DNA of 64,000 nt from Streptomyces sp. S465 (GCF_026898115.1 NZ_CP114036.1:2976001-3040000), one strand, 5' to 3'; shown: positions 8,257-18,392, counted from the first letter of the stretch. The notes: a model not told the origin generated them from the sequence alone. Numbers and translations: made by a program.

Positions 8257-9291
8257 ATGCACGTGAGCCGCATGGAAGACGTCCTGGTACTCGACAAGCC
8301 CGGCAGCCACCGGCTGGCGAGCCGGGCGGTCGCCGAACCCGGCCCCGGGGACGCCCGGGTGCGGGTGTACGCCTCGGGGATCTGCGGCAGTGACCGCGAG
8401 CTGTACCAGGGGAACCGGCCCGAGGGCTATGTCCGCTATCCCGTCACCCCCGGCCACGAGTGGTCCGGGACGGTCGAGGCGGTGGGCGCGGGCGTGCCGG
8501 AGGCGCTCGTCGGCCGTAAGGTCGTCGGCGAGGGGTTCCGCAACTGCCAGGTGTGCGACCGCTGCCACGCCGGGGACACCACGCTGTGCACGGCGGGGTA
8601 CGAGGAGACGGGGTTCACCCAGCCCGGGGCGATGGCCGACACCCTGACCCTGCCGGCCCGGCTGCTGCACCCGCTGGGGGACGACGCCGACCTCGGCGCC
8701 GCCGCGCTGCTGGAGCCGGCCGCGTGCATCGCCGCCGCCGCGCTCAAGGCCCACGCCCGGCCCGGTGAGCGGGTCGCGGTGGTCGGCACCGGGACGCTCG
8801 GCATGATCGCCGTGCAGTTCCTCGCCGCCGTCTCCCCCGCCGACCTGCTGGTGGTGGGCACCCGCCCGGACCGGGAGCAGCTGTCCCTGGACTTCGGCGC
8901 CACCGCCTTCCGCACCCGGGACCGGCTGTCCGACCAGCTCGGGGGCTACGACGTGGTCATCGAGACCGCCGGATCGGCCTCCGCCGCCCGCACCTCCGCC
9001 TCGCTGCTGCGCCGCGGCGGCCGGCTGGTGCTCACCGGCATCCCGGCGGCGGGCGCGGATGGGCTGGACCCCACCGATCTGGTGGTCCGCCAGATCGAGG
9101 TGCAGACCGTCTTCGGCGCCCCGCCCGCCGCCTGGTCGCACGCCGTCCAGGTGTTCGACGCCGGGCTGCTGACGCTGCGGCCGCTGATCACCCATGAGCT
9201 GCCGCTGACCGACTTCGCCACCGCGATCGAACTCGTCGGCGGCGGTGATCCGGCCGTCGGCAAGGTGCTGCTGCGGCCGCAGGCCCCTTAG
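8257..9291 (+). CDS. Zinc-dependent medium-chain dehydrogenase
   Basis: 344 residues with a GroES-like fold plus Rossmann domain. Catalytic zinc ligands are C43 (GICGSD) and H67-E68 (PGHEW). The structural zinc site C97, C100, C103, C111 is intact. The nucleotide-binding motif is VVGTGTLGMIAVQF. It probably oxidises a secondary hydroxyl of a sugar, polyol or deoxy-keto-acid using NAD(P)+. The ATG at 8257 follows GGGGAG; an in-frame ATG at 8272 is also possible. It lies 148 bp behind the dehydratase and is presumably co-transcribed in a sugar-acid catabolic route. Confidence 0.85.
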   Translation: MHVSRMEDVLVLDKPGSHRLASRAVAEPGPGDARVRVYASGICGSDRELYQGNRPEGYVRYPVTPGHEWSGTVEAVGAGVPEALVGRKVVGEGFRNCQVCDRCHAGDTTLCTAGYEETGFTQPGAMADTLTLPARLLHPLGDDADLGAAALLEPAACIAAAALKAHARPGERVAVVGTGTLGMIAVQFLAAVSPADLLVVGTRPDREQLSLDFGATAFRTRDRLSDQLGGYDVVIETAGSASAARTSASLLRRGGRLVLTGIPAAGADGLDPTDLVVRQIEVQTVFGAPPAAWSHAVQVFDAGLLTLRPLITHELPLTDFATAIELVGGGDPAVGKVLLRPQAP

Positions 9292-9320
9292 CACCTGGCA
9301 CCTGGCACCTGGCACCTGGC
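9291..9320. repeat. Four exact 7-bp tandem repeats
   Basis: GCACCTG occurs four times in tandem from 9291 to 9318 and runs on for two bases. It starts at the last base of the dehydrogenase stop codon. The rest of the spacer up to 9537 shows related CCTGGC/GGCAAGC words but no clear hairpin or promoter. It is probably slippage-generated. Confidence 0.7.
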
Positions 9321-9537
9321 AGGCCCCTAGCGCCTGGCGGGCACCTTGGTGCCCCGGCAAGCCGCGAGCCCGGCAAGCCTCCTGGCGCCTTTGGCAAGCG
9401 TTCCGTCCCGTTCCCAGTCAATCCACCAGCCTCCCGCGACCATTTCTAGTCATCCCCCCAGCCCCTCCCGGACAACGATGTCCCGGGCAGCATCAGCCGG
9501 ACGCCGTACCACCGGCCATCACTCCACAGGGAGCACC

Positions 9538-10527
9538 GTGACCGCCGCCTCATCCGCCACTTCCGGCCCCCGCCGCCCCGCCGACGCGGCCCTCGCGTCG
9601 CTCGGCCACGCCGCGCCCGCCCCCGACCCCGCCGACGCCTCCGCGCACACCTTCCCCGACGGCGGCACCTGGCGCACCGAGATCCCGTCCGTCGAGGGTC
9701 CGGAGGCGCTGGCCACCGTGTTCAAGGAGGCCGGGCGGCTCGATGTGCCGATCCACCGGATCAGCCAGGGCAGTGGCGTCTGGATGCTCACCGATGCCGA
9801 GATCACCGAGATGGTGGAGTCCTGCGCCGAGCGGAACGCCGAGCTGTGCCTGTTCACCGGCCCCCGCGGCACCTGGGACATCGGCGCCGCCACCCGCTCC
9901 GACTCCGGCGGCGGGGGCCTGCGCGCCCGGGGCCATGACGCGGTGGCCGGATGTGTGGAGGACGCGCTGCGCGCGGCCTCGCTGGGCGTGAAGTGCCTGC
10001 TGGTCGCCGACGAGGGGGTGCTGTGGCTGCTGAGCCGGCTGCGGGAGCGCGGTGAGCTGCCCGCGGACACCACCTTCAAACTGTCCGCGCTGATCGGCCC
10101 GGTCAACCCGGCCTCGTTCGCGGTGTACGAGCGGCTCGGCGCCGACTCCATCAACATCCCGTCGGATCTGACGCTGGAGCACCTCACCGAGATCCGCCGG
10201 GTCTCCCGCGCCCCGATGGACTTCTACGTCGAGGCCCCGGACGACCTCGGTGGCTATGTCCGGCTCTACGACGCGGCGGAGCTGATCCGGCGCGGCGCCC
10301 CCATCTACCTGAAGTTCGGGCTCAGCAAATCCCCGGGGATCTACCCGTACGGCGCGCAGCTGCGGGACGTGGCGCTGAACAGCGCCCGTGAGCGGGTGCG
10401 CCGTGGGCGGCTCGTACTCGACCTGCTCAGCCGGCTGGGCGCGGACGGCGGGATGTCCCCGCTCGGCTCCCGGCTGCCGGGTCCGCTGCGGCGCTTCGCC
10501 GCCGACGCGGACCTCATCGATTCCTGA
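9538..10527 (+). CDS. Conserved protein of unknown function, TIM-barrel-like (possibly U32-peptidase-related)
   Basis: 329 residues, not confidently recognised. The sequence alternates beta-strand-like and helical blocks as in a TIM barrel: the [15 protein letters not shown] region, [54 protein letters not shown] and PIYLKFGLS. The overall look recalls U32-type peptidase-like barrels. Conserved-looking acids and a Gly-rich [12 protein letters not shown] segment could bind a phosphate or metal. GTG at 9538 is chosen for AGGGAG upstream; an open frame continues back to 9346 through a repeat. Its place between two sugar-catabolic enzymes and the importer suggests a step in the same pathway. Confidence 0.72.
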   Translation: MTAASSATSGPRRPADAALASLGHAAPAPDPADASAHTFPDGGTWRTEIPSVEGPEALATVFKEAGRLDVPIHRISQGSGVWMLTDAEITEMVESCAERNAELCLFTGPRGTWDIGAATRSDSGGGGLRARGHDAVAGCVEDALRAASLGVKCLLVADEGVLWLLSRLRERGELPADTTFKLSALIGPVNPASFAVYERLGADSINIPSDLTLEHLTEIRRVSRAPMDFYVEAPDDLGGYVRLYDAAELIRRGAPIYLKFGLSKSPGIYPYGAQLRDVALNSARERVRRGRLVLDLLSRLGADGGMSPLGSRLPGPLRRFAADADLIDS

Positions 10528-10568
10528 CGTCCCGAAGCAACGACGCCCCAGGGAAGGACCCCAACACC

Positions 10569-11678
10569 ATGCGCACGGTAAGAGGAGCACGAGTCGCGGC
10601 GATAGGCGCCGGTCTCCTCGCGCTCTCGCTGACCGCCACGGCCTGTGGCCAGGAGGCGGTCGGCGGCAGCCGGTACAGGAGCAAGGAGAAGGGAGGCACG
10701 ATCGGCATCGCGATGCCGACCAAGTCCTCCGAGCGGTGGATCGCCGACGGCCGGAACATGGCCAAGCAGTTCCAGGCGGCGGGCTACAAGACGGACCTCC
10801 AGTACGGCGAGGACGACGTCCGTACTCAGGTGTCCCAGATCGAAAACATGATCACCAAGGGGCACCGGCTGCTGGTGATCGCGCCGATCAACGGCGGCGC
10901 GCTCTCCGACGTCCTGAAGCAGGCCCATGAGGCCAACATTCCGGTGATCTCCTACGACCGGCTGCTCCTGGGCACCAAGAACGTCGACTACTACGCGACC
11001 TTCGACAATGAGAAGGTCGGCCGGCTCCAGGGCCAGTACATCGTCGACAAGCTGGGGCTGTCCAAGGGCCGCAAGGGCCCGTTCTCCATCGAGTTGTTCG
11101 CCGGGTCCTCGGACGACAACAACACCAAGTACTTCTTCGACGGCGCAATGAGCGTCCTCAAGCCGTACATGGACAAGGGCGAGCTGGTCGTGCGCTCCAA
11201 GCAGACCAGCCTCAACCAGCTCTACACCGAGAAGTGGAGCGGAAGCGCCGCCCAGGACCGCATGGAGGACCTGCTCAACAAGGCGTACAGCAGCCGTGAT
11301 GTCGACGCGGTGCTCTCGCCCTACGACGGCATGTCCATCGGCATCCTCTCCGCGCTCAAGGGCGTCGGCTACGGCACGAAGGACAAGCCGTACCCGGTGG
11401 TGACCGGACAGGACGCCGAGCTGGCCTCCGTGAAGTCCATCATCCGCGGCCAGCAGACGCAGACCATCTACAAGGACACCCGCAAGCTGGCGAAGGCCAC
11501 CGTGGACATGGCCAAGGCGAAGCTGACGGGCGGCAAGCCCCCGGTCAACGACACCAAGTCGTACGACAACGGTGAGAAGGTCGTGCCGACCTACCTGCTC
11601 AACCCGGTCAGCGTCGACAAGTCCAATACCCAGGTGCTGGTGGACCAGGGTTACTACACCGCGTCACAGCTGAAGTAG
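10569..11678 (+). CDS. chvE: Multiple-monosaccharide ABC transporter substrate-binding lipoprotein
   Basis: 369 residues. A lipoprotein signal peptide ends at the lipobox LTATAC with Cys26, so the protein is anchored outside the membrane. The mature domain is a type-I periplasmic-binding fold of the ChvE/XylF group: [10 protein letters not shown] at its start, [26 protein letters not shown] in the hinge region, and [18 protein letters not shown] later. This group binds aldoses such as galactose, arabinose, xylose or glucose. The ATPase and permease genes follow at 14 bp and with a 4-bp overlap, so all three are one transcription unit. Confidence 0.92.
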   Translation: MRTVRGARVAAIGAGLLALSLTATACGQEAVGGSRYRSKEKGGTIGIAMPTKSSERWIADGRNMAKQFQAAGYKTDLQYGEDDVRTQVSQIENMITKGHRLLVIAPINGGALSDVLKQAHEANIPVISYDRLLLGTKNVDYYATFDNEKVGRLQGQYIVDKLGLSKGRKGPFSIELFAGSSDDNNTKYFFDGAMSVLKPYMDKGELVVRSKQTSLNQLYTEKWSGSAAQDRMEDLLNKAYSSRDVDAVLSPYDGMSIGILSALKGVGYGTKDKPYPVVTGQDAELASVKSIIRGQQTQTIYKDTRKLAKATVDMAKAKLTGGKPPVNDTKSYDNGEKVVPTYLLNPVSVDKSNTQVLVDQGYYTASQLK

Positions 11679-11692
11679 GGCGGGTCCGGGCT

Positions 11693-13258
11693 ATGAGCGA
11701 CACCATTCTCGAACTGCGCTCGATCACCAAGACCTTCCCCGGTGTCAAGGCGCTCTCCGATGTCAATCTCCGGGTCCGCAAGGGCGAGATCCACGCCCTG
11801 TGCGGGGAGAACGGCGCGGGGAAGTCCACCCTGATGAAGGTGGTCAGCGGGGTCCATCCGCACGGCAGCTACGAGGGCGAGATCCTCTTCGAGGGCCAGT
11901 CGTGCGCCTTCAAGGACATCCGGGCCAGCGAGCAGCGCGGCATCGTCATCATCCACCAGGAACTGGCGCTGATCCCCTACCTGTCCATCGCCGAGAACAT
12001 CTTCCTCGGCAATGAGCACTCCCGGCGCGGCCTCATCAGCTGGAACGAAACCCTGAAGCACGCCACCGCGCTGCTGCGGCGGGTCGGTCTGACGGATTCG
12101 CCGCAGACCAGGGTCGCCGACATCGGCGTGGGCAAACAGCAGCTGGTGGAAATCGCCAAGGCGCTCTCCAAGGAGGTGAAGCTGCTCATCCTGGACGAGC
12201 CGACCGCGGCGCTCAACGACGAGGACAGCGGCAAACTCCTCGATCTGCTGCTGGAGTTCAAGGCGCAGGGCATCTCCTGCATCATCATCTCCCACAAGCT
12301 CAATGAGATCCGCCGGGTCGCCGACTCCGTCACCATCCTGCGCGACGGCCAGACCATCGAAACCCTGACCGTCCGGGAGACCCCCGAGGCCAGCCCCGAG
12401 ATCTCCGAGGACCGCATCATCCGCGGCATGGTCGGCCGCGACCTCGACCACCGCTTCCCCGACCGCACCCCGTACGAGGGCGAAGACGCCTCCGACGTGG
12501 CCCTGGCCATCGAGGACTGGACCGTCCACCACCCCATCGACCAGCAGCGCAAGGTCGTGGACGGGGTGTCGCTGAACGTGCGGCGCGGTGAGATCGTCGG
12601 CATCGCCGGGCTGATGGGCGCGGGCCGTACCGAGCTGGCCATGAGCGTCTTCGGCCGGGCGTACGGGCGGTACGCGGGCGGCCGGGTGTTCCGGGACGGC
12701 CAGGAGGTCCGTACCCGCACCGTCCCGGAGGCCATCGACCACGGCATCGCGTACGTCACCGAGGACCGCAAGACCTTCGGCCTCAATCTCGACGACACCA
12801 TCAGCCGCAATGTCTCGCTCTCCTCGCTGCCGAAGGTGGCGCGCCGCGGCGTGGTCAACGAGCACGAGGAATCGCGGGTCGCCGAGCGGTTCCGCACCAC
12901 CATGAACATCAAGGCCCCCACGGTCTTCGAGCGGGTCGGCCGGCTCAGCGGCGGCAACCAGCAGAAGGTCGTCCTCAGCAAGTGGATCTTCGCCGGTCCC
13001 GAGGTGCTCATCCTCGACGAGCCCACCCGTGGCATCGACGTCGGGGCCAAGTACGAGATCTACACGGTCATCAACGATCTGGCGGCACAGGGCAAGGCCG
13101 TCATCTTCATCTCCTCCGAGCTGGGCGAGCTGCTGGGGATGTGCGACCGGATCTACACGATGGCGGCCGGGCGGCTGACCGGGGAGGTCCCCCGGGGCGA
13201 GGCGACCCAGGAAGTTCTGATGCGCCATATGACGAGGGACAGAGGAGACGAAGGATGA
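11693..13258 (+). CDS. gguA: Multiple-monosaccharide ABC transporter ATP-binding protein
   Basis: 521 residues carrying two fused ABC ATPase domains, the layout of GguA/MmsA/RbsA proteins. The first domain has Walker [11 protein letters not shown] near residue 38 and Walker [14 protein letters not shown]. The second has the degenerate A-loop [12 protein letters not shown], the signature [15 protein letters not shown] and Walker [15 protein letters not shown]. It energises sugar uptake with the lipoprotein upstream and the permease downstream. The ATG at 11693 lies 14 bp after chvE, and the TGA overlaps the permease ATG, indicating translational coupling. Confidence 0.94.
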   Translation: MSDTILELRSITKTFPGVKALSDVNLRVRKGEIHALCGENGAGKSTLMKVVSGVHPHGSYEGEILFEGQSCAFKDIRASEQRGIVIIHQELALIPYLSIAENIFLGNEHSRRGLISWNETLKHATALLRRVGLTDSPQTRVADIGVGKQQLVEIAKALSKEVKLLILDEPTAALNDEDSGKLLDLLLEFKAQGISCIIISHKLNEIRRVADSVTILRDGQTIETLTVRETPEASPEISEDRIIRGMVGRDLDHRFPDRTPYEGEDASDVALAIEDWTVHHPIDQQRKVVDGVSLNVRRGEIVGIAGLMGAGRTELAMSVFGRAYGRYAGGRVFRDGQEVRTRTVPEAIDHGIAYVTEDRKTFGLNLDDTISRNVSLSSLPKVARRGVVNEHEESRVAERFRTTMNIKAPTVFERVGRLSGGNQQKVVLSKWIFAGPEVLILDEPTRGIDVGAKYEIYTVINDLAAQGKAVIFISSELGELLGMCDRIYTMAAGRLTGEVPRGEATQEVLMRHMTRDRGDEG

Positions 13259-14487
13259 GCACGGCCACCGAGAAGACCGAGAGCCCGGCCCCACCGCCGG
13301 CCAAGGGCTCCCCCAGCGTCGGGACGCTGCTGCTGGAGAGCATGCGGTCCAATATGCGGCAGTACGGGATGCTGGTCGCGCTCGCCCTGATCATCGTCAT
13401 CTTCCAGATCTGGTCGGACAACATCCTGCTGCGGCCGCTGAACGTCACCAACCTGGTGCAGCAGAACGGCTACATCCTCATCCTCGCGATCGGCATGATG
13501 ATCGTGATCATCGCGGGGCATATCGATCTGTCGGTCGGCTCGCTGGTCGCCTTCATCGGCGCGGCGGCCGGCGTGATGATGATCAAACACGATATGCCGT
13601 GGGGCCTCGCGGTCGTCCTCTGTCTGCTGCTCGGTGCGGTGGCCGGGGCCTGGCAGGGGTTCTGGATCGCCTACATCGGCATCCCGTCCTTCATCGTCAC
13701 CCTGGCCGGCATGCTGGCCTTCCGCGGCGGCACCCAGATCCTGCTGGACGGCCAGTCCCTGTCGCCGTTCCCCGACGGCTTCGAGAAGCTGAGCACCGGC
13801 TTCATCCCGGAGATGGGCCCGTACACGCAGTACCACAACCCCACCATGGTGATCGGCCTCGTCGTGTGCGCGGCCGCCGTCTGGCAGGAGTGGCGCTCCC
13901 GGCAGCAGCGGGCGGCCTATGAGCTGGACGTGGTGCCGCTCGGGCTGTTCTTCGTCAAGTGCGCCGCCATCGTCGCCGCCGTGATGGCGTTCACCATGAC
14001 GCTGTCCAGCTGGCACGGCGCGCCGTACGGGCTGCTGGTCCTGGCCGTGCTCTTCGTGCTGTTCAGCTTTGTGATGCGCAACACCGTGGTCGGGCGGCAT
14101 GTGTACGCCCTCGGCGGCAACCAGCCGGCGGCCAAGCTGTCGGGTGTCCGGGACAAGCGCATCACGTTCATGGTCTTCGTCAACATGGGTGTGCTGGCCG
14201 CCCTCGCCGGTCTGGTCTTCGCCGCCCGGCTGGGCTCCGCCACCCCCAGCGCGGGCCTCAACTTCGAGCTGGAGGCCATCGCCGCCGCGTTCATCGGCGG
14301 CGCCTCGGCCAGCGGCGGTGTGGGCACCGTACTGGGCGCCATCATCGGTGGTCTGGTGCTCGGCGTGCTCAACAACGGCATGTCGCTGGTCGGCATCGGC
14401 ACCGACTACCAGCAGGTGATCAAGGGACTCGTGCTGCTGGCGGCGGTCGGTTTCGACGTCTGGAACAAGCGCAAGGTCGGGTCCTGA
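13255..14487 (+). CDS. gguB: Multiple-monosaccharide ABC transporter permease
   Basis: 410 residues. After a cytoplasmic Pro/Ala-rich start, about ten to twelve hydrophobic segments form a membrane permease of the ribose/xylose-type (BPD_transp_2) family. The conserved cytoplasmic stretches [15 protein letters not shown] and [15 protein letters not shown], the latter contacting the ATPase, are present, as is [24 protein letters not shown]. The ATG at 13255 overlaps the gguA stop. It completes a ChvE-GguA-GguB importer for hexoses and pentoses, and the epimerase gene follows 23 bp downstream. Confidence 0.93.
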   Translation: MSTATEKTESPAPPPAKGSPSVGTLLLESMRSNMRQYGMLVALALIIVIFQIWSDNILLRPLNVTNLVQQNGYILILAIGMMIVIIAGHIDLSVGSLVAFIGAAAGVMMIKHDMPWGLAVVLCLLLGAVAGAWQGFWIAYIGIPSFIVTLAGMLAFRGGTQILLDGQSLSPFPDGFEKLSTGFIPEMGPYTQYHNPTMVIGLVVCAAAVWQEWRSRQQRAAYELDVVPLGLFFVKCAAIVAAVMAFTMTLSSWHGAPYGLLVLAVLFVLFSFVMRNTVVGRHVYALGGNQPAAKLSGVRDKRITFMVFVNMGVLAALAGLVFAARLGSATPSAGLNFELEAIAAAFIGGASASGGVGTVLGAIIGGLVLGVLNNGMSLVGIGTDYQQVIKGLVLLAAVGFDVWNKRKVGS

Positions 14488-14510
14488 CCCCTAGCCTTAT
14501 GGAGCCGCAC

Positions 14511-15719
14511 ATGACCACGAGCAGACGCACGGTGATCACGGCTGCGGCGGCGGCCGGACTGGCGGCCTCGGCCGCCCAGACCGGCACCGCCCACGCCAAG
14601 GGCAGAGGAGGAGCGGTGAGCGAGGAGAGCGCCACGGGCGGAGGAGACTCCGCGGGCAAGGGAGGCGCGGTGAAGGAACACTTCGGCACGCTCGCGGACG
14701 GCACGGAGGTCGACCGCTGGACGATCGAGAACGGCCGCACCCGGCTGCGCGTGCTCAGCTACGGCGGTGTCGTCCAGGCCCTGGAGATCCCCGACCGCCA
14801 CGGCCACCGCGCCAATGTCTCGCTCGGCTTCGCCGACCTGGACTCCTACGTGGCGAACAGCCCGTACTTCGGCGCCCTCATCGGCCGCTACGGCAACCGC
14901 ATCGCCCGCGGCACCTTCACCCTGGACGGCGAGACGTACCAGCTGCCGGTCAACGACGGGCCGAACAGCCTGCACGGTGGCGACAAGGGCTTCGACAAGC
15001 ACGTCTGGTCCGTGGAGCCGTTCCGCAAGGGCGCGGAGGTGGGGCTCACCCTGCGCCGGGTCAGCCCCGACGGCGAGATGGGCTACCCCGGCACGCTCAC
15101 CGTGCGCGTGGACTACACGCTCACGGCGGCCGGCGACTTCCGCATCGACTACGAGGCCACGACCGACAAGGCCACGGTCGTGAACCTCACCAACCACACG
15201 TACTACAACCTGGCCGGGGAGGGCAGCGGCTCGGTCTACGGCCACCGGCTGGAGATCGCCGCCGCCCGCTACACCCCGGTCGACAAGACCCTCATCCCCA
15301 CCGGCGAACTCGCCAAGGTGGCCGGCACCCCGTTCGACTTCCGCCGCGCCAAGGAGATCGGCCGGGACATCCGTCAGGCGCATCAGCAGGTGCTCTACGG
15401 ACAGGGGATCGACCACAACTTCGTGCTGGACAAGGGCATCACCAGCCGTCCCGAGCACGTCCTGACGGTGACCGAGCCGGAGTCCGGCCGGGTGATGAAG
15501 ATCGCCACGACCGAGCCGGGCGTGCAGTTCTACACCGGCAACTTCCTGACCGGCACGTTCGCGGGCACGTCGGGGCGGGTCTACCGGCAGGGCGACGCCT
15601 TCGCCCTGGAGACCCAGCACTTCCCCGACTCGCCGAACCAGCCGTCGTTCCCGTCGACGGTGCTGCGGCCGGGACAGACGTACCGGTCGACGACGGTGCA
15701 CTCGTTCTCGACGCGCTGA
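14511..15719 (+). CDS. Aldose 1-epimerase, Tat-exported
   Basis: 402 residues. A twin-arginine signal (TTSRRTVITAAAAAGLAAS) precedes a Ser/Gly-rich linker and a GalM-type mutarotase domain from about residue 60. Recognisable family blocks include GRYGNRIARGTF, VNDGPNSLHGG, the catalytic-His region NLTNHTYYNLAG and the C-terminal acid in LETQHFPDSPNQ. It interconverts alpha and beta anomers of sugars. Export suggests that free aldoses are equilibrated outside the cell before capture by the ChvE-type lipoprotein encoded upstream. The ATG at 14511 is chosen for GGAG seven bases upstream; an ATG at 14499 is less likely. Confidence 0.9.
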   Translation: MTTSRRTVITAAAAAGLAASAAQTGTAHAKGRGGAVSEESATGGGDSAGKGGAVKEHFGTLADGTEVDRWTIENGRTRLRVLSYGGVVQALEIPDRHGHRANVSLGFADLDSYVANSPYFGALIGRYGNRIARGTFTLDGETYQLPVNDGPNSLHGGDKGFDKHVWSVEPFRKGAEVGLTLRRVSPDGEMGYPGTLTVRVDYTLTAAGDFRIDYEATTDKATVVNLTNHTYYNLAGEGSGSVYGHRLEIAAARYTPVDKTLIPTGELAKVAGTPFDFRRAKEIGRDIRQAHQQVLYGQGIDHNFVLDKGITSRPEHVLTVTEPESGRVMKIATTEPGVQFYTGNFLTGTFAGTSGRVYRQGDAFALETQHFPDSPNQPSFPSTVLRPGQTYRSTTVHSFSTR

Positions 15720-15751
15720 GCGGCTCCGCCGCGCGCGGCACCGCTTTCCCC

Positions 15752-15788
15752 GCCCGCCCCGCGCTCCCTCCCGGAGCGCGGGGCGGGC
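15752..15788 (+). terminator. Strong hairpin ending the sugar operon
   Basis: A perfect 16-bp GC stem (GCCCGCCCCGCGCTCC at 15752-15767, complement at 15773-15788) encloses a 5-nt loop. It lies 32 bp after the epimerase stop. There is no T-run, as is common in Streptomyces. A roughly 25-bp GTCGTAG-TCGGCGGGGC sequence is then duplicated to about 15842. Confidence 0.8.
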
Positions 15789-15902
15789 CCTGTCGTAGTC
15801 GGCGGGGCGGGCCCTTGTCGTAGGTCGGCGGGGCTGGGCCCGCCACACCCCGTCATGCCCCGGCCACCACCTCGCCCTCGCCCCCACCCGAAGGGACCTC
15901 GT

Positions 15903-17159
15903 ATGAGACCGATACGCACGCTCCTGGCCCTGGCCGCCCTCCCCCTCGCCCTCACCGCCCCCGCCGTGGCCGCGCCGAGGGCCGACGCCACCCCCACCGT
16001 CGAAGAGCAGCGGCTGGACCGGGCCGCGCCCCAGGAGATCCTGCGCCGCAGCGGGTTCGACGACGTGGCGCCGGACTTCGCCCGTGCCCTGGCGGGGACG
16101 CACTCCGCCACCGAGGCGGAACGCGTGATCACCCGCGAGGGCCGCGCCGTGTGGCGGCGGGCCGTGGACCGGGCACAGGGGCGCGGGCCCGCGGGCGGGG
16201 ACCTCAGCCGGGACGACGACCGGCCGCTGTACTGGGCGCGGCTGGGGATGACCCGCGCGCTCGGCCAGTGGCAGCCGGACTTCACGCTCACCGAGGCCCG
16301 CCGCGCCGCGCTCCGCGCCACGCTGGAGCGCACCTCACGCGGCCAGGACTCGCTCGATCTCCCGGCCGGTACGCACATCAAGCGGATCGTGGTCACCGGC
16401 TTCGACCCGTTCCAGCTGGACGCCGACGTACGCCGCTCCAACCCGTCCGGCGCGGCGGCGCTCGCGCTGGACGGGACGACGATCCGTACGGACGACGGCC
16501 CGGCCCGGATCGAGACGGCCGTCTTCCCCGTCCGCTGGGCGGACTTCGCGGACGGCACCGTCGAGCGGACGCTGCTGCCCGCCTTCCGGTCGGGCCCGCG
16601 CCGGGTGGACGCGTTTGTGACCATCAGCCAGGGCCGGGTGGGCCGGTTCGACGTCGAGCGCACCAACGGCGCCTGGCGCGGGGGCTATCCGGACAACGCC
16701 AACGTCTCCCGGACCGAGACCGTGCCCATCCCGGCCGGTGTGCCGACCCCGCGTCCGCAGCCGCAGTGGACGACGACCACCCTCCCCTACGACAAGATCG
16801 TCGCGGCGGACACCGGTCCGGTCCCGGTGTACGACAACACCACCGTCACCGAGATCCCGGCGGGCGCCACGGCCCCGGTGGTGCGGCCGGACGGCCCGAC
16901 GCCCGGTTCGACGGCCCGCGCGGGCGGTGGCGGCGACTACCTCTCCAACGAGATCGCCTACCGCGCCACCCTGCTGCGCGACGCGGTCGGCCTGAAGGTG
17001 CCGGGCGGCCATCTGCACACGCCCGTCCTGGAGTTCGGCCCCGGTAACACCGACCCGGCCACCGGCCGGGTCACCGACCCCGACTTCGTCCGCGACCGCG
17101 AGGCCATCACCGCCCAGGTCCGCTCGATCCTCACCGTGGTGGCGGATACGGCGCGCTGA
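15903..17159 (+). CDS. Secreted pyroglutamyl-peptidase-like protein lacking the catalytic cysteine
   Basis: 418 residues. A signal peptide (LLALAALPLALTAPAVAAP) indicates secretion. From about residue 160 the C-terminal half follows the C15 pyroglutamyl peptidase plan: IVVTGFDPF, SNPSGAAAL, the segment with E252 (FDVERTNGAW), DYLSNEIAY and GGHLHTPVL (H372). In active C15 enzymes the DYLSNE position is Cys; here S348 replaces it, so classical thiol peptidase activity is doubtful. The N-terminal 130 residues are an extra helical domain. It may be a degraded enzyme, a serine variant or a binding protein. The ATG at 15903 follows AAGGGAC. Confidence 0.72.
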   Translation: MRPIRTLLALAALPLALTAPAVAAPRADATPTVEEQRLDRAAPQEILRRSGFDDVAPDFARALAGTHSATEAERVITREGRAVWRRAVDRAQGRGPAGGDLSRDDDRPLYWARLGMTRALGQWQPDFTLTEARRAALRATLERTSRGQDSLDLPAGTHIKRIVVTGFDPFQLDADVRRSNPSGAAALALDGTTIRTDDGPARIETAVFPVRWADFADGTVERTLLPAFRSGPRRVDAFVTISQGRVGRFDVERTNGAWRGGYPDNANVSRTETVPIPAGVPTPRPQPQWTTTTLPYDKIVAADTGPVPVYDNTTVTEIPAGATAPVVRPDGPTPGSTARAGGGGDYLSNEIAYRATLLRDAVGLKVPGGHLHTPVLEFGPGNTDPATGRVTDPDFVRDREAITAQVRSILTVVADTAR

Positions 17160-17171
17160 CGCCGCGGCGCC

Positions 17172-17969
17172 CTACGCCCCGTTGAGGGCGCCCGCCGGGC
17201 CCGCCGCGGTCTCGCCCTGCGGGATCTCCTCGTTCTCGCCCGTCAGGTCGCGTACGAGCAGGGTCCCGCCCGCGACGGCGCCCGGCATCAGGAAGACCGC
17301 GACCAGGGGGAGGAGGTAGAGGAGGGCCAGAGGAACGCCGAAGCCGAGGCTGAGGAGGCGGCGGGAGCGGAGCATGCGGCGGCGCTCCGTGAGGCGGACG
17401 CCCCGGCGCAGCAGGGCGATGGAGGTCACCTCCTCGGTGAGGAAGAAACCGGTCACGCAGAAGGCCAGCACGGGGACCACGGTCTGGCCGACGGCCGGGA
17501 TGAAGCCGAGCGCGAAGAACAGCACGCTCCACAGGGTCACGCGGATGAGCAGCGCGATGGCCTCGCGCAGGCCGATCCACAGCTCCGCCCAGACCGACAT
17601 GCCGGAGTCGGGGACCGTACCGCCCTCGGAGCGGTCGACCTGTTCGGAGAGCGACTCGTAGAAGGGCTGGCCGACCAGGAGGGTGACCGCGGTGAAGCTG
17701 ATGATGGCGAGGAAGAGGCAGGTGGCGACGAAGAGGATCGACAGGGCGCCGCGGAAGACGCCGAGCCAGGGCGCGGACCAGTCGTCGGCGAAGGGCGTGG
17801 CCCAGGCGATGACGTCATCGGTCCAGAAGAAGAGGACGACGAGGGCCGCCGCGTAGCCGACGACGGTGATCAGGGCGGGGATCATCCCGAACCCCCACCA
17901 TCTCCCGTGCCGGGCCACCCAGCGTTGTCCCTTCAACAGATAGCCGAAGCCTCTCGCAAGATCACGCAT
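17172..17969 (-). CDS. EI24-domain integral membrane protein (CysZ-like)
   Basis: 265 residues with four to six membrane segments, including MIPALITVVGYAAALVVLFF, ILFVATCLFLAIISF, ALGFIPAVGQTVVPVLAF and GVPLALLYLLPLVAVFL. The architecture matches the EI24/CysZ superfamily. Well-studied members take up sulfate; for Streptomyces copies the substrate is unknown. The motif GQPFYESLSEQVD between helices is typical. The start at 17969 gives the usual N-terminus (FGYLLKGQRWVARHG). The gene is convergent with the preceding secreted protein, 12 bp apart. Confidence 0.85.
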   Translation of the reverse strand: MRDLARGFGYLLKGQRWVARHGRWWGFGMIPALITVVGYAAALVVLFFWTDDVIAWATPFADDWSAPWLGVFRGALSILFVATCLFLAIISFTAVTLLVGQPFYESLSEQVDRSEGGTVPDSGMSVWAELWIGLREAIALLIRVTLWSVLFFALGFIPAVGQTVVPVLAFCVTGFFLTEEVTSIALLRRGVRLTERRRMLRSRRLLSLGFGVPLALLYLLPLVAVFLMPGAVAGGTLLVRDLTGENEEIPQGETAAGPAGALNGA

Positions 17970-18055
17970 GGGCCGAGCCTACTGGCCTGGGAGGGGGCGA
18001 AAGGGACGCCGAGTTTATCAATCTCGTCACCGGTGGTGAACGCCGTCGAGAGGCG

Positions 18056-18331
18056 TCACTGTTCCGGCCCGGGTGTGGTCGTGGCGGTGGGGTGTGCGGA
18101 GTCGGCCGGGCCGGCGCCGTGGCCGGAGACCGTGGCGAGGCCGCCGAGGGCGAGTGTCGCGGCGAGGCCCGCGGCGACCGCGGTCGGCCAGCGGCGGTTG
18201 CGGGCGGTGAGGGAGACCAGGGAGGTGCTCAGGGCGCCGGCGGCACCGGTGACGCCGCTGATGTGGTCCGGTGTGCCGTGGCCGGGCATGAGGCGCATGG
18301 GGGGAAGGCGCATGGGGGGAAGTCCTCTCAT
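18056..18331 (-). CDS. Small single-pass membrane or secreted protein, hypothetical
   Basis: About 91 residues from the ATG at 18331. It opens with two copies of a 15-bp unit encoding MR(G/L)PP, followed by a Gly/Thr-rich segment. One hydrophobic helix (WPTAVAAGLAATLALGGLATV) precedes a His/Pro/Thr-rich tail. The frame is open to 18421, but a well-formed promoter on the same strand covers 18393-18421, so a start downstream of it is required. No homologous family is recognised. Coding status rests on this promoter and on codon bias. Confidence 0.45.
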   Translation of the reverse strand: MRGLPPMRLPPMRLMPGHGTPDHISGVTGAAGALSTSLVSLTARNRRWPTAVAAGLAATLALGGLATVSGHGAGPADSAHPTATTTPGPEQ

Positions 18332-18392
18332 CCGGAGGGTCTCCACACGGGAGGGGCGGTACCGCCCCGGCAGACAGCAGCCATTCCCGAAG

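Noticed and set aside
8105..8266. Short gene between dehydratase and zinc dehydrogenase (ATGA overlap)
   Set aside because: About 53 residues rich in Arg/Gly/Pro with no homology, and it ends inside the next gene's start region.
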